Source: Melioribacteraceae bacterium | GTDB lineage: Bacteria; Bacteroidota; Ignavibacteria; Ignavibacteriales; Melioribacteraceae | NCBI GenBank assembly: GCA_019638015.1 | Contig: JAHBUP010000001.1 | Location: 1,334,424-1,398,423 of the forward strand | Length of the DNA: 64,000 nucleotides | Direction: 5' to 3' | Shown: piece by piece, positions 36,597 to 46,600 of the stretch | Layout of the letters: each line of letters begins with the position of its first letter | Numbering within the stretch: the first letter of the stretch is position 1 | Position numbers and translations under genes: made by a program | Notes under the pieces: model-generated | The model's input: the letters and a program-made list of their open reading frames with translations, nothing else | Database searches by the model: none | Told to the model about the DNA's origin: nothing

Positions 36597-37448
36597 ATGT
36601 TATTTAAAAAAATTGGATTAGCGCTCACATTTTCGCCAACTAGCATAGCATTACTGGCAGAAGTCAACCGACTGCAAAGACTCTTTGATTCAGAAATTGT
36701 TTTAATTCATGCGGGGGAACAGAATTCCGAATCAGAACAAAAAATGAAAAGGATAATAACAGAATCTGGTTTAGATCCAAATTGTTACACGCTTCATTGG
36801 AAAAAAGGGGAACCGGTAAAAGTTATTTTAAATGCATGCGAGGAGAAAAAAGTTGATCTGCTTGTTTCGGGCGCTCTTGAGAAAGAAAATTTTTTGAAAT
36901 ATTACTTAGGTTCGGTTGCGCGAACTTTAGTCCGTGAAGCTACCTGCTCAATGTTATTATTACCTCATCCTTTAATAGATCCAAAACCATTCAAGAATAT
37001 TGCAGTCTCGTTCGATTATTCCGAGCTGGGGGAAAAAACAATTAAAATTTCTCATGAGTTATCCATTATTGAACAGAGCGAAGAGCTTACTATTATTAGA
37101 GAATTCCAGCTACCTGGACTTGCGATCACTATTTCAGAATCGGGTTCAACAGACGAAACTGAACTTCAGAAAAAACAAATGCTTGAAGAAGAAGAAATTA
37201 GGCTGGGTTTCTTTATTAAGGAACTAAATTTAACCGGTGTGAAAATTAAGCAGGTATGTTTATGCGGTCGGCAAGGTTGGACTGCAAACAATTACGTGCA
37301 AGAAAATGGAATGGATTTATTCGTCGTTTCCTCCTCGATGAAGCGATTAAAATTGTTCGATAGAATCTTTCAGCATGATTTGGAGTTTATAATTAAGGAT
37401 TTGCCCTCGAGTGTCCTTATTATCAAATCGAGCGATTATTTAGAATGA
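36597..37448 (+). CDS. Double universal stress protein (two UspA domains)
   Basis: 283 residues holding two Usp domains in tandem (about 1-130 and 135-280). The first has LLVSGALEKENFLKYYLGSVARTLVREATCSMLLLPHP, close to the G-x2-G-x9-G-S/T ATP loop. The second ends DLFVVSSSMKRLKLFDRIFQHDLEFIIKDLPSSVLIIKS with a less canonical loop, so it may bind ATP poorly. Its TGA shares ATGA with the antiporter start, so the two are coupled and probably act together. Confidence 0.85.
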   Translation: MLFKKIGLALTFSPTSIALLAEVNRLQRLFDSEIVLIHAGEQNSESEQKMKRIITESGLDPNCYTLHWKKGEPVKVILNACEEKKVDLLVSGALEKENFLKYYLGSVARTLVREATCSMLLLPHPLIDPKPFKNIAVSFDYSELGEKTIKISHELSIIEQSEELTIIREFQLPGLAITISESGSTDETELQKKQMLEEEEIRLGFFIKELNLTGVKIKQVCLCGRQGWTANNYVQENGMDLFVVSSSMKRLKLFDRIFQHDLEFIIKDLPSSVLIIKSSDYLE

Positions 37449-39127
37449 GTTTAAACGAAAACGACATAACCATTTTTTTACTTAGTATTGGAGTGATGCT
37501 TCTTTTTGCTCGCAGTTTCGGTGAGTTATTCCGAAAATTTAGGCAGCCGCTCATTATTGGTGAAATAATAGCAGGTATTGTTCTAGGTCCTACAATATTT
37601 GGTAATTTATTCCCCTCGGCTTTTTCATATCTATTTGAGAGTTCCACCTCATCATTCACTGCATTGAGCGGTATAACTACAATGGCTGTTGTGATGTTAA
37701 TGTTAGTCACCGGATTAGAGATTGATTTAGGCCTCACGCTGAGACAGGGAAAAGCCGCCTCCTCAATTAGTACACTAGGTTTTATATTCCCATTTTTAGT
37801 TGGATTTGGAATTGCTTACCTCGCGCCAGAAACTTTAGGAATCAATAACCCGGATATGAGATTAGTGTTCGCGCTATTTATAGGTGTTGCATTATCAATA
37901 ACAGCATTACCCGTCGTTGCTAAAGTATTAATGGATCTTAAAATATTTAAGACTGATGTTGGTTTTGTGATTATTACTTCGGCAATGATAAATGATTTGA
38001 TTGGTTGGATTATTTTTTCGTTGATTTTAGGAATGATGGGGAAACACGCTCATGGAATGGAACTGCATTGGTTGATTATAACTTTATTTTCATTCGTATT
38101 TTTAATTTTAATAGTTGGAAGAAAAATTATTAATCTCTTGATACCATATTTGAATAAATTTACTTCTTATCCCGGAGGAGTACTGAACTTTATTTTTATA
38201 CTCGGATTCCTCTGCGCGGCTTTTACTGAGTACATTGGAATTCACGCAATATTCGGTGCGTTCATTATTGGAATTGCTATTGGAGATTCAAATCATCTTA
38301 AGGAAGAAACTAGAGAGATGATTCACCAATTTGTGACGAATATATTTGCTCCTCTATTTTTTGTAGCTATAGGCTTGCGAGTAAATTTTATAGATAATTT
38401 TGATTTACTGCTGGTTTCAATTTTTCTTATACTCGCATTCGTTGGCAAAGTGGTTGGATCCGGATTGGGGGCATATTTCGGTGGAAAAAGTTTTGATGAC
38501 TGTATGGTGATTGGTTTTGGAATGAACGCAAGAGGAGCCATGGAAATAATATTGGGTTTGCTTGCACTTCAATCGGGTCTAATTACAGAAAAAGTATTTG
38601 TCGCATTGGTTATCATGGCTTTGGTGACATCAATTACAAGCGCTCCACTTATGAATATATTTTTAAAGAGAAGGAAATATAAATTTTCCCTTGAGGGACT
38701 GCTTAAATCATCTCACACCATCACTACACATAATGCTTCAAAAAAAGAAGTTATCAAAGAATTGTGCGAGTTAATTTCTAAAAAAGAAAAACTAGATGGA
38801 TATAAAGTATTTAATGAAGTATGGATGAGGGAAGAAGAAATGTCCACCGGCATAATAAATGGTTTTGCTGTACCGCATGCCCGACTGCCAATTCAGAAAC
38901 CGGTGATTGGTCTTGCAATAAATAAAGAGGGAATTGAATTTGATTCTATGGATAAACAATTAACAAATCTAGTGTTTCTTATTCTTATCCCACAAAATGA
39001 ACCGGAAATACAACTAAAACTAATTGCTGAAATTTCAAAGAAATTTAATAATGCCGATTTTACTAAAGAATTAATTCAACAAAATGATCCGGAATTGATT
39101 ATTAAAAAAATAAAAGAGCAAACCTAA
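37445..39127 (+). CDS. Cation/proton antiporter (CPA2/Kef type) with C-terminal PTS EIIA domain
   Basis: 560 residues. About 12 membrane helices fill 1-400, with the family segments RKFRQPLIIGEIIAGIVLGPT, VALSITALPVVAKVL and GMNARGAMEIILGLLAL. A cytoplasmic PTS EIIA type-2 domain (about 415-560) follows, with the phospho-histidine candidate in GFAVPHARLPIQKP. EIIA-fused CPA2 antiporters occur widely in Bacteroidetes and related groups, where the domain is thought to be regulatory. It is coupled to the upstream double-Usp protein and followed 24 bases later by an MlaE permease. Confidence 0.9.
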   Translation: MSLNENDITIFLLSIGVMLLFARSFGELFRKFRQPLIIGEIIAGIVLGPTIFGNLFPSAFSYLFESSTSSFTALSGITTMAVVMLMLVTGLEIDLGLTLRQGKAASSISTLGFIFPFLVGFGIAYLAPETLGINNPDMRLVFALFIGVALSITALPVVAKVLMDLKIFKTDVGFVIITSAMINDLIGWIIFSLILGMMGKHAHGMELHWLIITLFSFVFLILIVGRKIINLLIPYLNKFTSYPGGVLNFIFILGFLCAAFTEYIGIHAIFGAFIIGIAIGDSNHLKEETREMIHQFVTNIFAPLFFVAIGLRVNFIDNFDLLLVSIFLILAFVGKVVGSGLGAYFGGKSFDDCMVIGFGMNARGAMEIILGLLALQSGLITEKVFVALVIMALVTSITSAPLMNIFLKRRKYKFSLEGLLKSSHTITTHNASKKEVIKELCELISKKEKLDGYKVFNEVWMREEEMSTGIINGFAVPHARLPIQKPVIGLAINKEGIEFDSMDKQLTNLVFLILIPQNEPEIQLKLIAEISKKFNNADFTKELIQQNDPELIIKKIKEQT

Positions 39128-39151
39128 AATGCTCAATGGATTCATCATAAG

Positions 39152-39925
39152 ATGGTAAACAAAATCCTACAAAAAATTGGTAAAAGAACACTCGATTTTT
39201 TTGAAGAGTTCGGACAGGTATCAATCTTATTCGGATCGATAATAAGGTATATACCCAGAACAATAAAGAAGCCGAGCAATCTACTCTTTCAAATGGAGCA
39301 TATAGGAGTTAATTCACTTCCATTAGTTTTAATAATAGCTGTTTTTACTGGTGCTGTCGCGGCTTGGCAGGCTGCTTACCAATTGCAAGGATTAGCCCCA
39401 CTTTCATTTTTAGGTGCCGCAACTACAAGAGCAATCATAACTGAACTTGGACCAGTGTTAACAGCAATTGTAATCGCTGGGCGGGTTGGTGCATCTATTG
39501 CCGCCGAACTTGGGTCAATGAAAGTTACTGAACAAGTCGATGCGTTAGAAACTATGGGAATTAGTCCGATTGCCTTTCTTGCCTCCCCAAGAGTTATAGC
39601 CACAACTTTGATGATGCCAATATTGGTTTTATTTGCAAATGTAATTGCAACTATTGGTGCCTATTTTATTTCAAACCTTTTTTTGGGTGTTTCATTTAAT
39701 GTATTCTTTGAATCGGCTCGAAGATTCTTTTTATTAAATGATTTTGTTTATGGATTAATGAAGGGGATGTTTTTCGGGTTAGTAACATCATTGCTGGGGT
39801 GCCACATTGGTTTTAAAACAGAAGGCGGAGCCGAGGGTGTGGGAAATTCCACAATCCGGTCTTTTGTACTAAGCTCAGCTTCCATCTTAATTATAGATTA
39901 TATTTTATGGACGCTAGTTTTTTAG
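39152..39925 (+). CDS. MlaE/YrbE family ABC transporter permease
   Basis: 257 residues with about five to six membrane helices. The family pattern is clear: VLTAIVIAGRVGASIAAELGSMKVTEQVDALETMGISPIAFLASPRVIATTLMMPIL (about 108-165). MlaE permeases move phospholipids between the inner and outer membranes with MlaF and MlaD. No MlaF ATPase or MlaD substrate-binding protein is adjacent, so partners must be elsewhere. It lies 24 bases after the antiporter and 7 bases before the sugar transferase. Confidence 0.9.
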   Translation: MVNKILQKIGKRTLDFFEEFGQVSILFGSIIRYIPRTIKKPSNLLFQMEHIGVNSLPLVLIIAVFTGAVAAWQAAYQLQGLAPLSFLGAATTRAIITELGPVLTAIVIAGRVGASIAAELGSMKVTEQVDALETMGISPIAFLASPRVIATTLMMPILVLFANVIATIGAYFISNLFLGVSFNVFFESARRFFLLNDFVYGLMKGMFFGLVTSLLGCHIGFKTEGGAEGVGNSTIRSFVLSSASILIIDYILWTLVF

Positions 39926-39932
39926 GATTAAT

Positions 39933-40655
39933 ATGAAATCCAAATTCAGTAAAATTATTATGGATTATTTTCTATTATTACTCTTTATAATCCCCGCTTC
40001 TATACTTACCCTTTTTTTTGCATTTATTCTTTTATTTATGTTTAGAGAAAATCCCTTTTTCTTGCAATATAGAGGCATCACTTTCGGAAATAATTATTTT
40101 AGGATGCTAAAGTTAAAGACTATAAAAAATATAGATGTTAATAAACAGAATCATGAAGAGCATACCTTTCTTTTAACAAGCGAACATTATAATTTTTCAA
40201 GATTTACTTCCTTTTTAAGAAAAACCGGATTTGATGAATTGCCTCAAATATTTCATGTGATCACTGGAAAGATGAGTTTCGTTGGTCCTAGACCTTTAAT
40301 GCCAAGCGATATCCAAATAATTAAAGAAAAACATCCAGTTGAATATTTAATCCGCGAAAACTTTACCACTAAACCGGGGATTACCGGTATTTGGCAGTTA
40401 TTTGGGACACGCAATTCCGGTATCGAAAATTTAATATTCCTTGAAAAATATTATGAAGTGAATAAGTCAATTTTACTTGATTTGCAATTGATCCTAATTA
40501 CTTTTTATGTAATATTATTTGCGAAAAACTCACGGTCATCCGATGCAAAAATGAATTTTTATAAAAAGCTTTTTTCATTGCCTGGCTCTTCTTTTTTATC
40601 GGGAAAAATTATAAGTTTATACCAAGCCAATACTAATCCACAAAATGACTATTAA
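39933..40655 (+). CDS. Phosphoglycosyl transferase (sugar transferase, PglC/WbaP-like core)
   Basis: 240 residues. An N-terminal membrane helix (about 10-37) is followed by the catalytic core: FRMLKLKTI, RKTGFDELPQIFHVITGKMSFVGPRPLMP with the Asp101-Glu102 dyad, and KPGITGIWQLFGTRNSG. Family members transfer a sugar phosphate to undecaprenyl phosphate at the cytoplasmic face. The basic N-terminal motif K-R-x-F-D is weak or missing. The gene has no glycosyltransferase neighbours. Confidence 0.88.
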   Translation: MKSKFSKIIMDYFLLLLFIIPASILTLFFAFILLFMFRENPFFLQYRGITFGNNYFRMLKLKTIKNIDVNKQNHEEHTFLLTSEHYNFSRFTSFLRKTGFDELPQIFHVITGKMSFVGPRPLMPSDIQIIKEKHPVEYLIRENFTTKPGITGIWQLFGTRNSGIENLIFLEKYYEVNKSILLDLQLILITFYVILFAKNSRSSDAKMNFYKKLFSLPGSSFLSGKIISLYQANTNPQNDY

Positions 40656-40933
40656 AAAATATTTTTATCTCGGGATTGACGGGTACAAAACAACTCGGTA
40701 GAAGCATCTAAAACCGAAGAACATTTAAGCATTGTTGAATTTTCTGATACAAACAGTAAAGGAAATGCAGCTTCTTAAATTGGGGCTGGGGGTTTCTTGT
40801 TAATTAGTCTGATTCATCTATTCTAACGCTAAAATTTAAAACAAATAATCGAATCTTTTTTCTCCATCAATATTCTGAGAGAGGTATGAATATTTTAGAA
40901 AAGTAATCTTAACAAAACTAACCGGGGGTTAAA
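40656..40933. other. Intergenic region with possible coding remnant
   Basis: 278 bases between the sugar transferase and the T9SS protein. An open stretch at 40680-40778 (33 codons to a TAA, preceded in frame by TGA) reads like the hydrophilic end of a protein (VEASKTEEHLSIVEFSDTN). No start codon or upstream domain accompanies it. No convincing promoter pair was found; GGGGG at 40923-40927 serves as the ribosome site of the next gene. Confidence 0.3.
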
Positions 40934-42313
40934 ATGAAATGCAAAGGGGGTATAGTATCATTAGTGTTATTAATTACTTCGGTGCAAACCAATGCACAAC
41001 TATTTAATCAAAACTTTAACAGCAGCTCAATTCTTACAGACTATTTTAGCGTTACACCTACTTCAAATCAGTTCAGAAATATTTCGACTACAAACGAAAA
41101 CTCAGAAGTGAAAATTGCTGACAATAAGTTGTTTCTTAGAAGATTGGGGACATCAACTACAGTGGCCTATGCGGAGAGAAATGTTGACTTTGCTAGCTCT
41201 CCATCTGCATTAAAAATTCAATTTAATTTTTTGGTTTCGGGCGGTTCTGCTGGGACTAATGTGTTCGCTTTAGCAGTAGGGTCAGATGTTGTAAATTCTG
41301 GTACAACTCCTACAATAAGCAATCTTTTTGGGAGGATTTCTTTTAATACAACAAGTAATGAGGGGGAATTCAAAATTAGAGATGTGACCAATGGAAAGAC
41401 GGGCAACAATACTTATTCAGGTTCACAAAATATTTTATGGGTACTAAATAATTCGGGTGGAACGCTATCCTATTTGGCACCTAACGGAAATTATGAATCA
41501 ATAGAGGATAATAAAGCGGATATTTGGGTTGGAACCACAAAAGAATTTGATGAAATAATTGTTGATAATCCGAATCAAAACTTATCTCGATTTAAATTTT
41601 ACACAAATAGTTCTTGGACTGTAGGATCGGCAATTACAATTGATGATATTATTATTGAAAATGAATCAGCTTTACCTGTTCAACTCACCTATTTTAATGG
41701 GTTATTGCTAAATAAAGAAGTTGTACTAAGCTGGCAGACTGCCACTGAAATAAATAATTATGGATTTGATATAGAGAAAAGAGTACTCGGAACTAATCTT
41801 TATTCTGAGGGTTGGCAAAAAATTAGTTTTGTTCAAGGGCATGGAAACTCAAACTCACCAAAAAAATACTCATTTACAGATATTCTTAAAAACACTAATT
41901 TTTATTTACCAGCAATGCTTCAATACAGGTTGAAGCAAATAGATTTTGATGGTCAGTTCGAGTATAGTGATATAGTTGAGGTTAATATAAATGGAGTACA
42001 ACAATTTATACTAGAACAGAATTATCCTAATCCATTTAATCCAGAAACAACAATAAAATATTCTGTCCCGTCTGGTGTAGAGACCTCATATCCCGAAGAA
42101 TCGAGACAAGTTATGACGTCTCTACGGGTTTATGACATTCTAGGGAGAGAAATAGCCACACTAGTTAATGAAGCAAAATTGCCGGGTAACTACAGCATAA
42201 AATTTTCCATAAAGGAATTTGATAAAGAAAGACCACTCTCCAACTCAATCTATTTTTATAAACTGCAAGCCGGCAATTTTATTCAAGTTAAAAAAATGAT
42301 TTTGATGAAATAA
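40934..42313 (+). CDS. Secreted protein with type IX secretion C-terminal sorting domain
   Basis: 459 residues, with GGGGG 7 bases before the ATG. A signal peptide (about 1-22, ending TNAQ) is followed by a beta-rich, jelly-roll-like region (about 25-245). A short FN3-like domain (about 250-350; VLSWQTATEINNYGFDIEKR) is typical of T9SS cargo. The C-terminal sorting domain starts at FILEQNYPNPFNPETTIKYSVP (about 357) and ends YFYKLQAGNFIQVKKMILMK. A block of about 16 extra residues encoded by a palindromic repeat interrupts this domain between IKYSVPSG and LRVYDILGREIA. The signature is characteristic of Ignavibacteria-like genomes. Confidence 0.85.
   Translation: MKCKGGIVSLVLLITSVQTNAQLFNQNFNSSSILTDYFSVTPTSNQFRNISTTNENSEVKIADNKLFLRRLGTSTTVAYAERNVDFASSPSALKIQFNFLVSGGSAGTNVFALAVGSDVVNSGTTPTISNLFGRISFNTTSNEGEFKIRDVTNGKTGNNTYSGSQNILWVLNNSGGTLSYLAPNGNYESIEDNKADIWVGTTKEFDEIIVDNPNQNLSRFKFYTNSSWTVGSAITIDDIIIENESALPVQLTYFNGLLLNKEVVLSWQTATEINNYGFDIEKRVLGTNLYSEGWQKISFVQGHGNSNSPKKYSFTDILKNTNFYLPAMLQYRLKQIDFDGQFEYSDIVEVNINGVQQFILEQNYPNPFNPETTIKYSVPSGVETSYPEESRQVMTSLRVYDILGREIATLVNEAKLPGNYSIKFSIKEFDKERPLSNSIYFYKLQAGNFIQVKKMILMK
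42077..42125 (+). repeat. Degenerate palindromic element inside the T9SS sorting-domain coding region
   Basis: The arms GTAGAGACCTCATAT (42077-42091) and TTATGACGTCTCTAC (42111-42125) are inverted repeats matching at 13 of 15 positions, around a 19-base spacer. The GTAGAGAC...GTCTCTAC ends recall a dispersed palindromic repeat family seen in several bacterial groups. The segment adds residues VETSYPEESRQVMTS to a domain that normally reads straight through here. Confidence 0.65.
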
Positions 42314-42377
42314 CAAAATATTTAATAGATAAAAATCATTATTGTGATAGGTTTAGCCATTAAATATCCTCACAATA

Positions 42378-42399
42378 TTTTGCGCTTCTTATCGCAAAA
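42378..42399. promoter_or_regulatory. Inverted repeat upstream of the aminotransferase gene
   Basis: TTTTGCG (42378-42384) and CGCAAAA (42393-42399) form a 7-base inverted repeat with an 8-base spacer, 41 bases ahead of the ATG at 42441. It could be an operator or a weak terminator for the T9SS gene. There is a short T-rich stretch 5 bases after it. Confidence 0.3.
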
Positions 42400-42440
42400 G
42401 ATTAATTTTTCTTTCAAAGAATGAAATTTTGGAGTGAGTA

Positions 42441-43640
42441 ATGGGAAAATTTTCTGTTAAACCTGCGGTGCGTACGAATAACATAACTTACGCTGTTAGA
42501 GACATTGTTGTTTTAGCGAATGAAGTGGCAAAGAGCGGAAAAGAGATGCTCTACTTAAATATCGGTGATCCCAATTTATTTGACTGGGAACCGCCGACAC
42601 ACCTTATTGAAGAAACTTATAAGGCTATGTTGAATAATAAAAATGGATACGCTCCTTCTTCGGGAATAAAAGTAGCAGTTGATGCAGTTTCGAAGGAAGC
42701 GGAAAAAAAGGGTATCTCAAATATTCAGGATATATTTATTACTACTGGAGCCAGTGAAGCAATAGATATATGTTTAACCGCTTTGGTAAATGATGGGGAA
42801 AATGTTTTAACCCCCACACCCGGCTATCCACTCTACACCGCTATTCAAAGTAAACTTCAAACTATGGAAAATCCCTACTATCTTGATGAATCTAACGGGT
42901 GGCAGCCCAGCATAGAGGATATTAAAAGTAAAGTAAACTCAAAAACGAGGGGTATAATACTAATTAATCCTAATAATCCTACCGGTTCAAACTGCTCCTT
43001 GGAAACTTTAAAACAGATCATTGAAATCGCGAGAGAAAATAACCTTGTAATTTTTGCAGATGAGATTTACGATAAATTATTAATGGATGGTAAAAAACAT
43101 GTCTCAATTGCCTCACTCGATTCTGAAGTACCAATGATTACTTTCGGCGGGTTGTCTAAAAACTATATGGTCCCCGGATTTAGAATTGGATGGGGGATAG
43201 TAAGCGGTGCTAGAGAAACTTTAGCAGATTATGTTGAAGCAATTAATAAATTATTGAGATCACGATTGAGTGCCAATCATCCCGAACAGTATGGAATTGC
43301 CCCCTCATTATTGGGAGATCAATCGCACCTTGAAGTGGCAATGAAAAAACTTACAACAAGAAGAAATTTAACGGTTGAAATGATGAACTCAATTAGTGGG
43401 ATAACTTGTGTAGCGCCAGAAGGAGCTTTCTACGCATTTCCTCAAATTCATGGTATTAAGGATGATGAAGATTGGACAAAAAAATTAATTCAGGAAACCG
43501 GAGTTGTGGTTGTCCCAGGAAATGGTTTTGGCCAGGTTCCAGGTACTAATCACTTCCGTATTGTATTTCTTGCTCAGGAACAGATACTGGAAAAGGCATA
43601 CAAAGCAATTGGAGATTTTCATCAGCGGTATATTGGATAA
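42441..43640 (+). CDS. Class I/II aminotransferase (alanine/aspartate aminotransferase-like)
   Basis: 399 residues, with GGAG before the ATG. PLP fold type I: NIGDPNLFDWEPPTHL substrate loop, GYAPSSGI, TTGASEAIDI, LINPNNPTGSNCS, FADEIYDKLL, and the PLP lysine in GGLSKNYMVPGFRIGWG (about 240). It resembles the AlaA-type glutamate-pyruvate aminotransferases in length and motifs, but substrate choice among Ala, Asp and aromatic acids cannot be fixed. A hairpin at 43648 follows. Confidence 0.9.
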   Translation: MGKFSVKPAVRTNNITYAVRDIVVLANEVAKSGKEMLYLNIGDPNLFDWEPPTHLIEETYKAMLNNKNGYAPSSGIKVAVDAVSKEAEKKGISNIQDIFITTGASEAIDICLTALVNDGENVLTPTPGYPLYTAIQSKLQTMENPYYLDESNGWQPSIEDIKSKVNSKTRGIILINPNNPTGSNCSLETLKQIIEIARENNLVIFADEIYDKLLMDGKKHVSIASLDSEVPMITFGGLSKNYMVPGFRIGWGIVSGARETLADYVEAINKLLRSRLSANHPEQYGIAPSLLGDQSHLEVAMKKLTTRRNLTVEMMNSISGITCVAPEGAFYAFPQIHGIKDDEDWTKKLIQETGVVVVPGNGFGQVPGTNHFRIVFLAQEQILEKAYKAIGDFHQRYIG

Positions 43641-43647
43641 TATTTTG

Positions 43648-43674
43648 CAGCCATTAGTTTATAGCTAATGGCTG
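43648..43674. terminator. Probable bidirectional terminator hairpin
   Basis: Ten-base perfect stem CAGCCATTAG / CTAATGGCTG with a 7-base loop, between the convergent aminotransferase and hybrid kinase genes. There is no long T-run on either side, so efficiency may be modest. Confidence 0.55.
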
Positions 43675-43679
43675 AATAG

Positions 43680-46600
43680 TTAGCTACAAAGTTTTATTAT
43701 CGATTCTTCATCAAATTGTTTCGACAATTCCTTAACTTTATTCACGAATAGAATATATTTTTCTTCGGTAGACAATTCATTTAGTATGCTATCGATCGAT
43801 CCATAATCCCCCAACCCAACATGTTTAATAATTCTCTCAATAATATCTTGTGGTGGTTTAACAATTTCATTGATATTTGTTTTCGGTTTTTGCCTTGTTG
43901 AGGCTAATGTTAAATTTATATCCTGATCAAGAATCCAAGTTAGATTTAAGTATTTTTCTATAACTTCAAGCAATCTATTAGTTTCTATTGGTTTTGAGAC
44001 AAGATCATCACATAATTTTTCGAATTTTTCCATTCTCAACGCATCGGCTACAGCGGCTGAAACCCCGATTGATTTCAAAGTAGAGAGGGATTTATCTTCT
44101 CGAATTATTTCCATTGTTTGTATTCCGTCAAGATCGGGCATCAATAGATCGATTAGCATTAAATCGGGTTTTTTATTTTTTATGTATTGAATTGCCTCCA
44201 TGCCGTTAAACGCTGTGATTATATTAAACCCTAAGGGCTCTAAAACCGAAGTTAACATATTTGTATTAATTAAATTATCATCAACTAAAAGAATAGTTTT
44301 GCGTTCCCCCAAATAACCAATGATATTCGATTCCGTTCTAATTTGAGTAACATTTTTATTCTGTGAAACTTCAAACTCAAGTTCCACCGAAAAAGTAGTT
44401 CCGTTACCAACACTACTTTTTACTGAAATATATCCATCCAGCAATTCTACTATCTTTTTAGTTATAGCCAAACCAAGCCCGGTTCCCTCAATTTCTGAAG
44501 AAGCTTCTTCACGAGAAATAAAAGGTTGAAATAACTTGTCTAGTTTACTTTCCTCAATCCCTGGACCTGTATCAATTACTTCAAAGATTATTCGTGCCTT
44601 GGTAAATGGAGTTTCACGCGATAGTTTGGTGGCATGTACAAATTCTTGGCAAGAAGTTTTAAATGTAACGCTACCTTTACTAGTATATTTAATAGCATTT
44701 CCAAGGAGATTTAAAAGTATTTGCTTCGTTTTTTTAGGATCGCCGATAATATAATTTGGAAGATCAGTAACTTCTTCATAATTAAAAGTAAGATCTTTTT
44801 CTATTGCTTTCACTCTAAGAGTGCTAATTACCTCCTCAATCAACATTTTAAAATTGAATTCGATTGAGAGTACACTATCTTTATGTGCTTCAATTCTTCT
44901 TAAATCCAGAATGTCATTAATTAAAGTGAGGAGATGTTCGCCGCTTTGCTGGACTGTTATTAACTGATCCTTCTGGTTCTCAGTCAAGTTGTTCTGCTTT
45001 CTCAATATTTGAGTATACCCCAAAATGGCATTAAGCGGAGTTCTTAATTCATGACTAATATTGGCTAGGAACTCACTTTTAGCTTTATTAGCCGCCTCTG
45101 CTTCTTCTTTTGATTTTATAAGTTTTTCTTCTATCACTCTTCTTTCAACAATTTCATCCTCAAGAGTTTTATTACTTTTTTGTAATTCATCTGTTCTTTC
45201 ATCAACTAATATGGCAAGCTGTTTATTTCTTTTTTTAATGTTTTTAGTTTTTGTTTTGTATCCCACATAGATTAAAGTAAATAAAAATATTAACACAGAA
45301 ATTCTAAAAACCCATGTTAACCAGAAGGGGGGTGTGATAATTATTTTTATAGAAGCACCGGTTTGATTCCAATACCCATTATGGTTTGAGCCGCGGACTC
45401 TAAATACATATTCGCCGGGAAGTAAATTAGTGAAAGATGCAAATCTTCGTTTACCGATGTAATTCCAGTTAGTATCCAATCCCTCTAAAAAATAAGAATA
45501 TTGATTGTTTTTGGGATTTGCGAAATGAAGCGCTGCAAATTCAAAAGCTATATCGTTTATATAATAGGGGAGTTCAAACTCTTTGGTTTCTCCAATTGAG
45601 TATTGAAGAATATTACCAAATTGCGAACTACCAGGTGTAACTAATTGATTATTTATTAATAACTGTGTTATCTCAATTTTAGGAGTAAATTCATCATCAC
45701 TCACATTTTGGGGGTAGAATAAATTAAATCCATTTTCACCACCAAAAATAAGTTCTCCCGTTTCCTCTATTTTCGCGCAGGCACCTACCGAAAATCCATC
45801 ACTCTGTAATCCGTCATCAGTATTATAATTCTTGAATGTTCCCTTTATTGGATCAAACTTTGAAATACCTTTATTTGTACTTATCCAAAAGAACCCTTTA
45901 TCATCTTCAACAATTCCTTGAATATTTTTGTCAGGTAAACCATCTTTTATAGAATACTTTAAAAAGCTTATGTCTCTATTTTTCTCTATATCGCCAATAA
46001 TCTTATTCAAACCCTGTGTAGTGCCTATCCAAATATTTCCTTTAGAATCCTCGAATACTATTAATATGGTATTATCACTAATACTTTTTGGATTTTTTTG
46101 GTCATACTTATAATGAACGAATTCTTTTTTTTGTCGATCAAAGTAGTTCAATCCGGCTTCGGTACCAACCCAAATTCTCTTCTTACTGTCTTCAAGAATG
46201 CACCAAACAATATCTGATGAAATTGTTTTTGGATTATTCGGATTGTGTGTGTAATTGATGAATCTATCAGTGGATTTTTCTAAGAAGCTTAGTCCACCGC
46301 CATATGTTCCCACTAATAGATCATTATTATTTGTGACTACTAATGAAAACACAGTATTACTTATTAGATTGCTATTTAAATTTGTGTAGTTCTTAAATTT
46401 TCCCGAAGCTTTATCTATTCTCGAAATACCATATTCAGTTCCAACCCATATATTTTTATAATTATCATAAGCAAGAGTTCTAACTTTATTGCTTAGTAAA
46501 CTATTCTCGGGATTTCCAGCATCATGTCTGTAATTAATGAATCTATCGCCGTTTGAGCTGCGTACCAATTTATTTAGTCCACCTCCATAAGTGGCAACCC

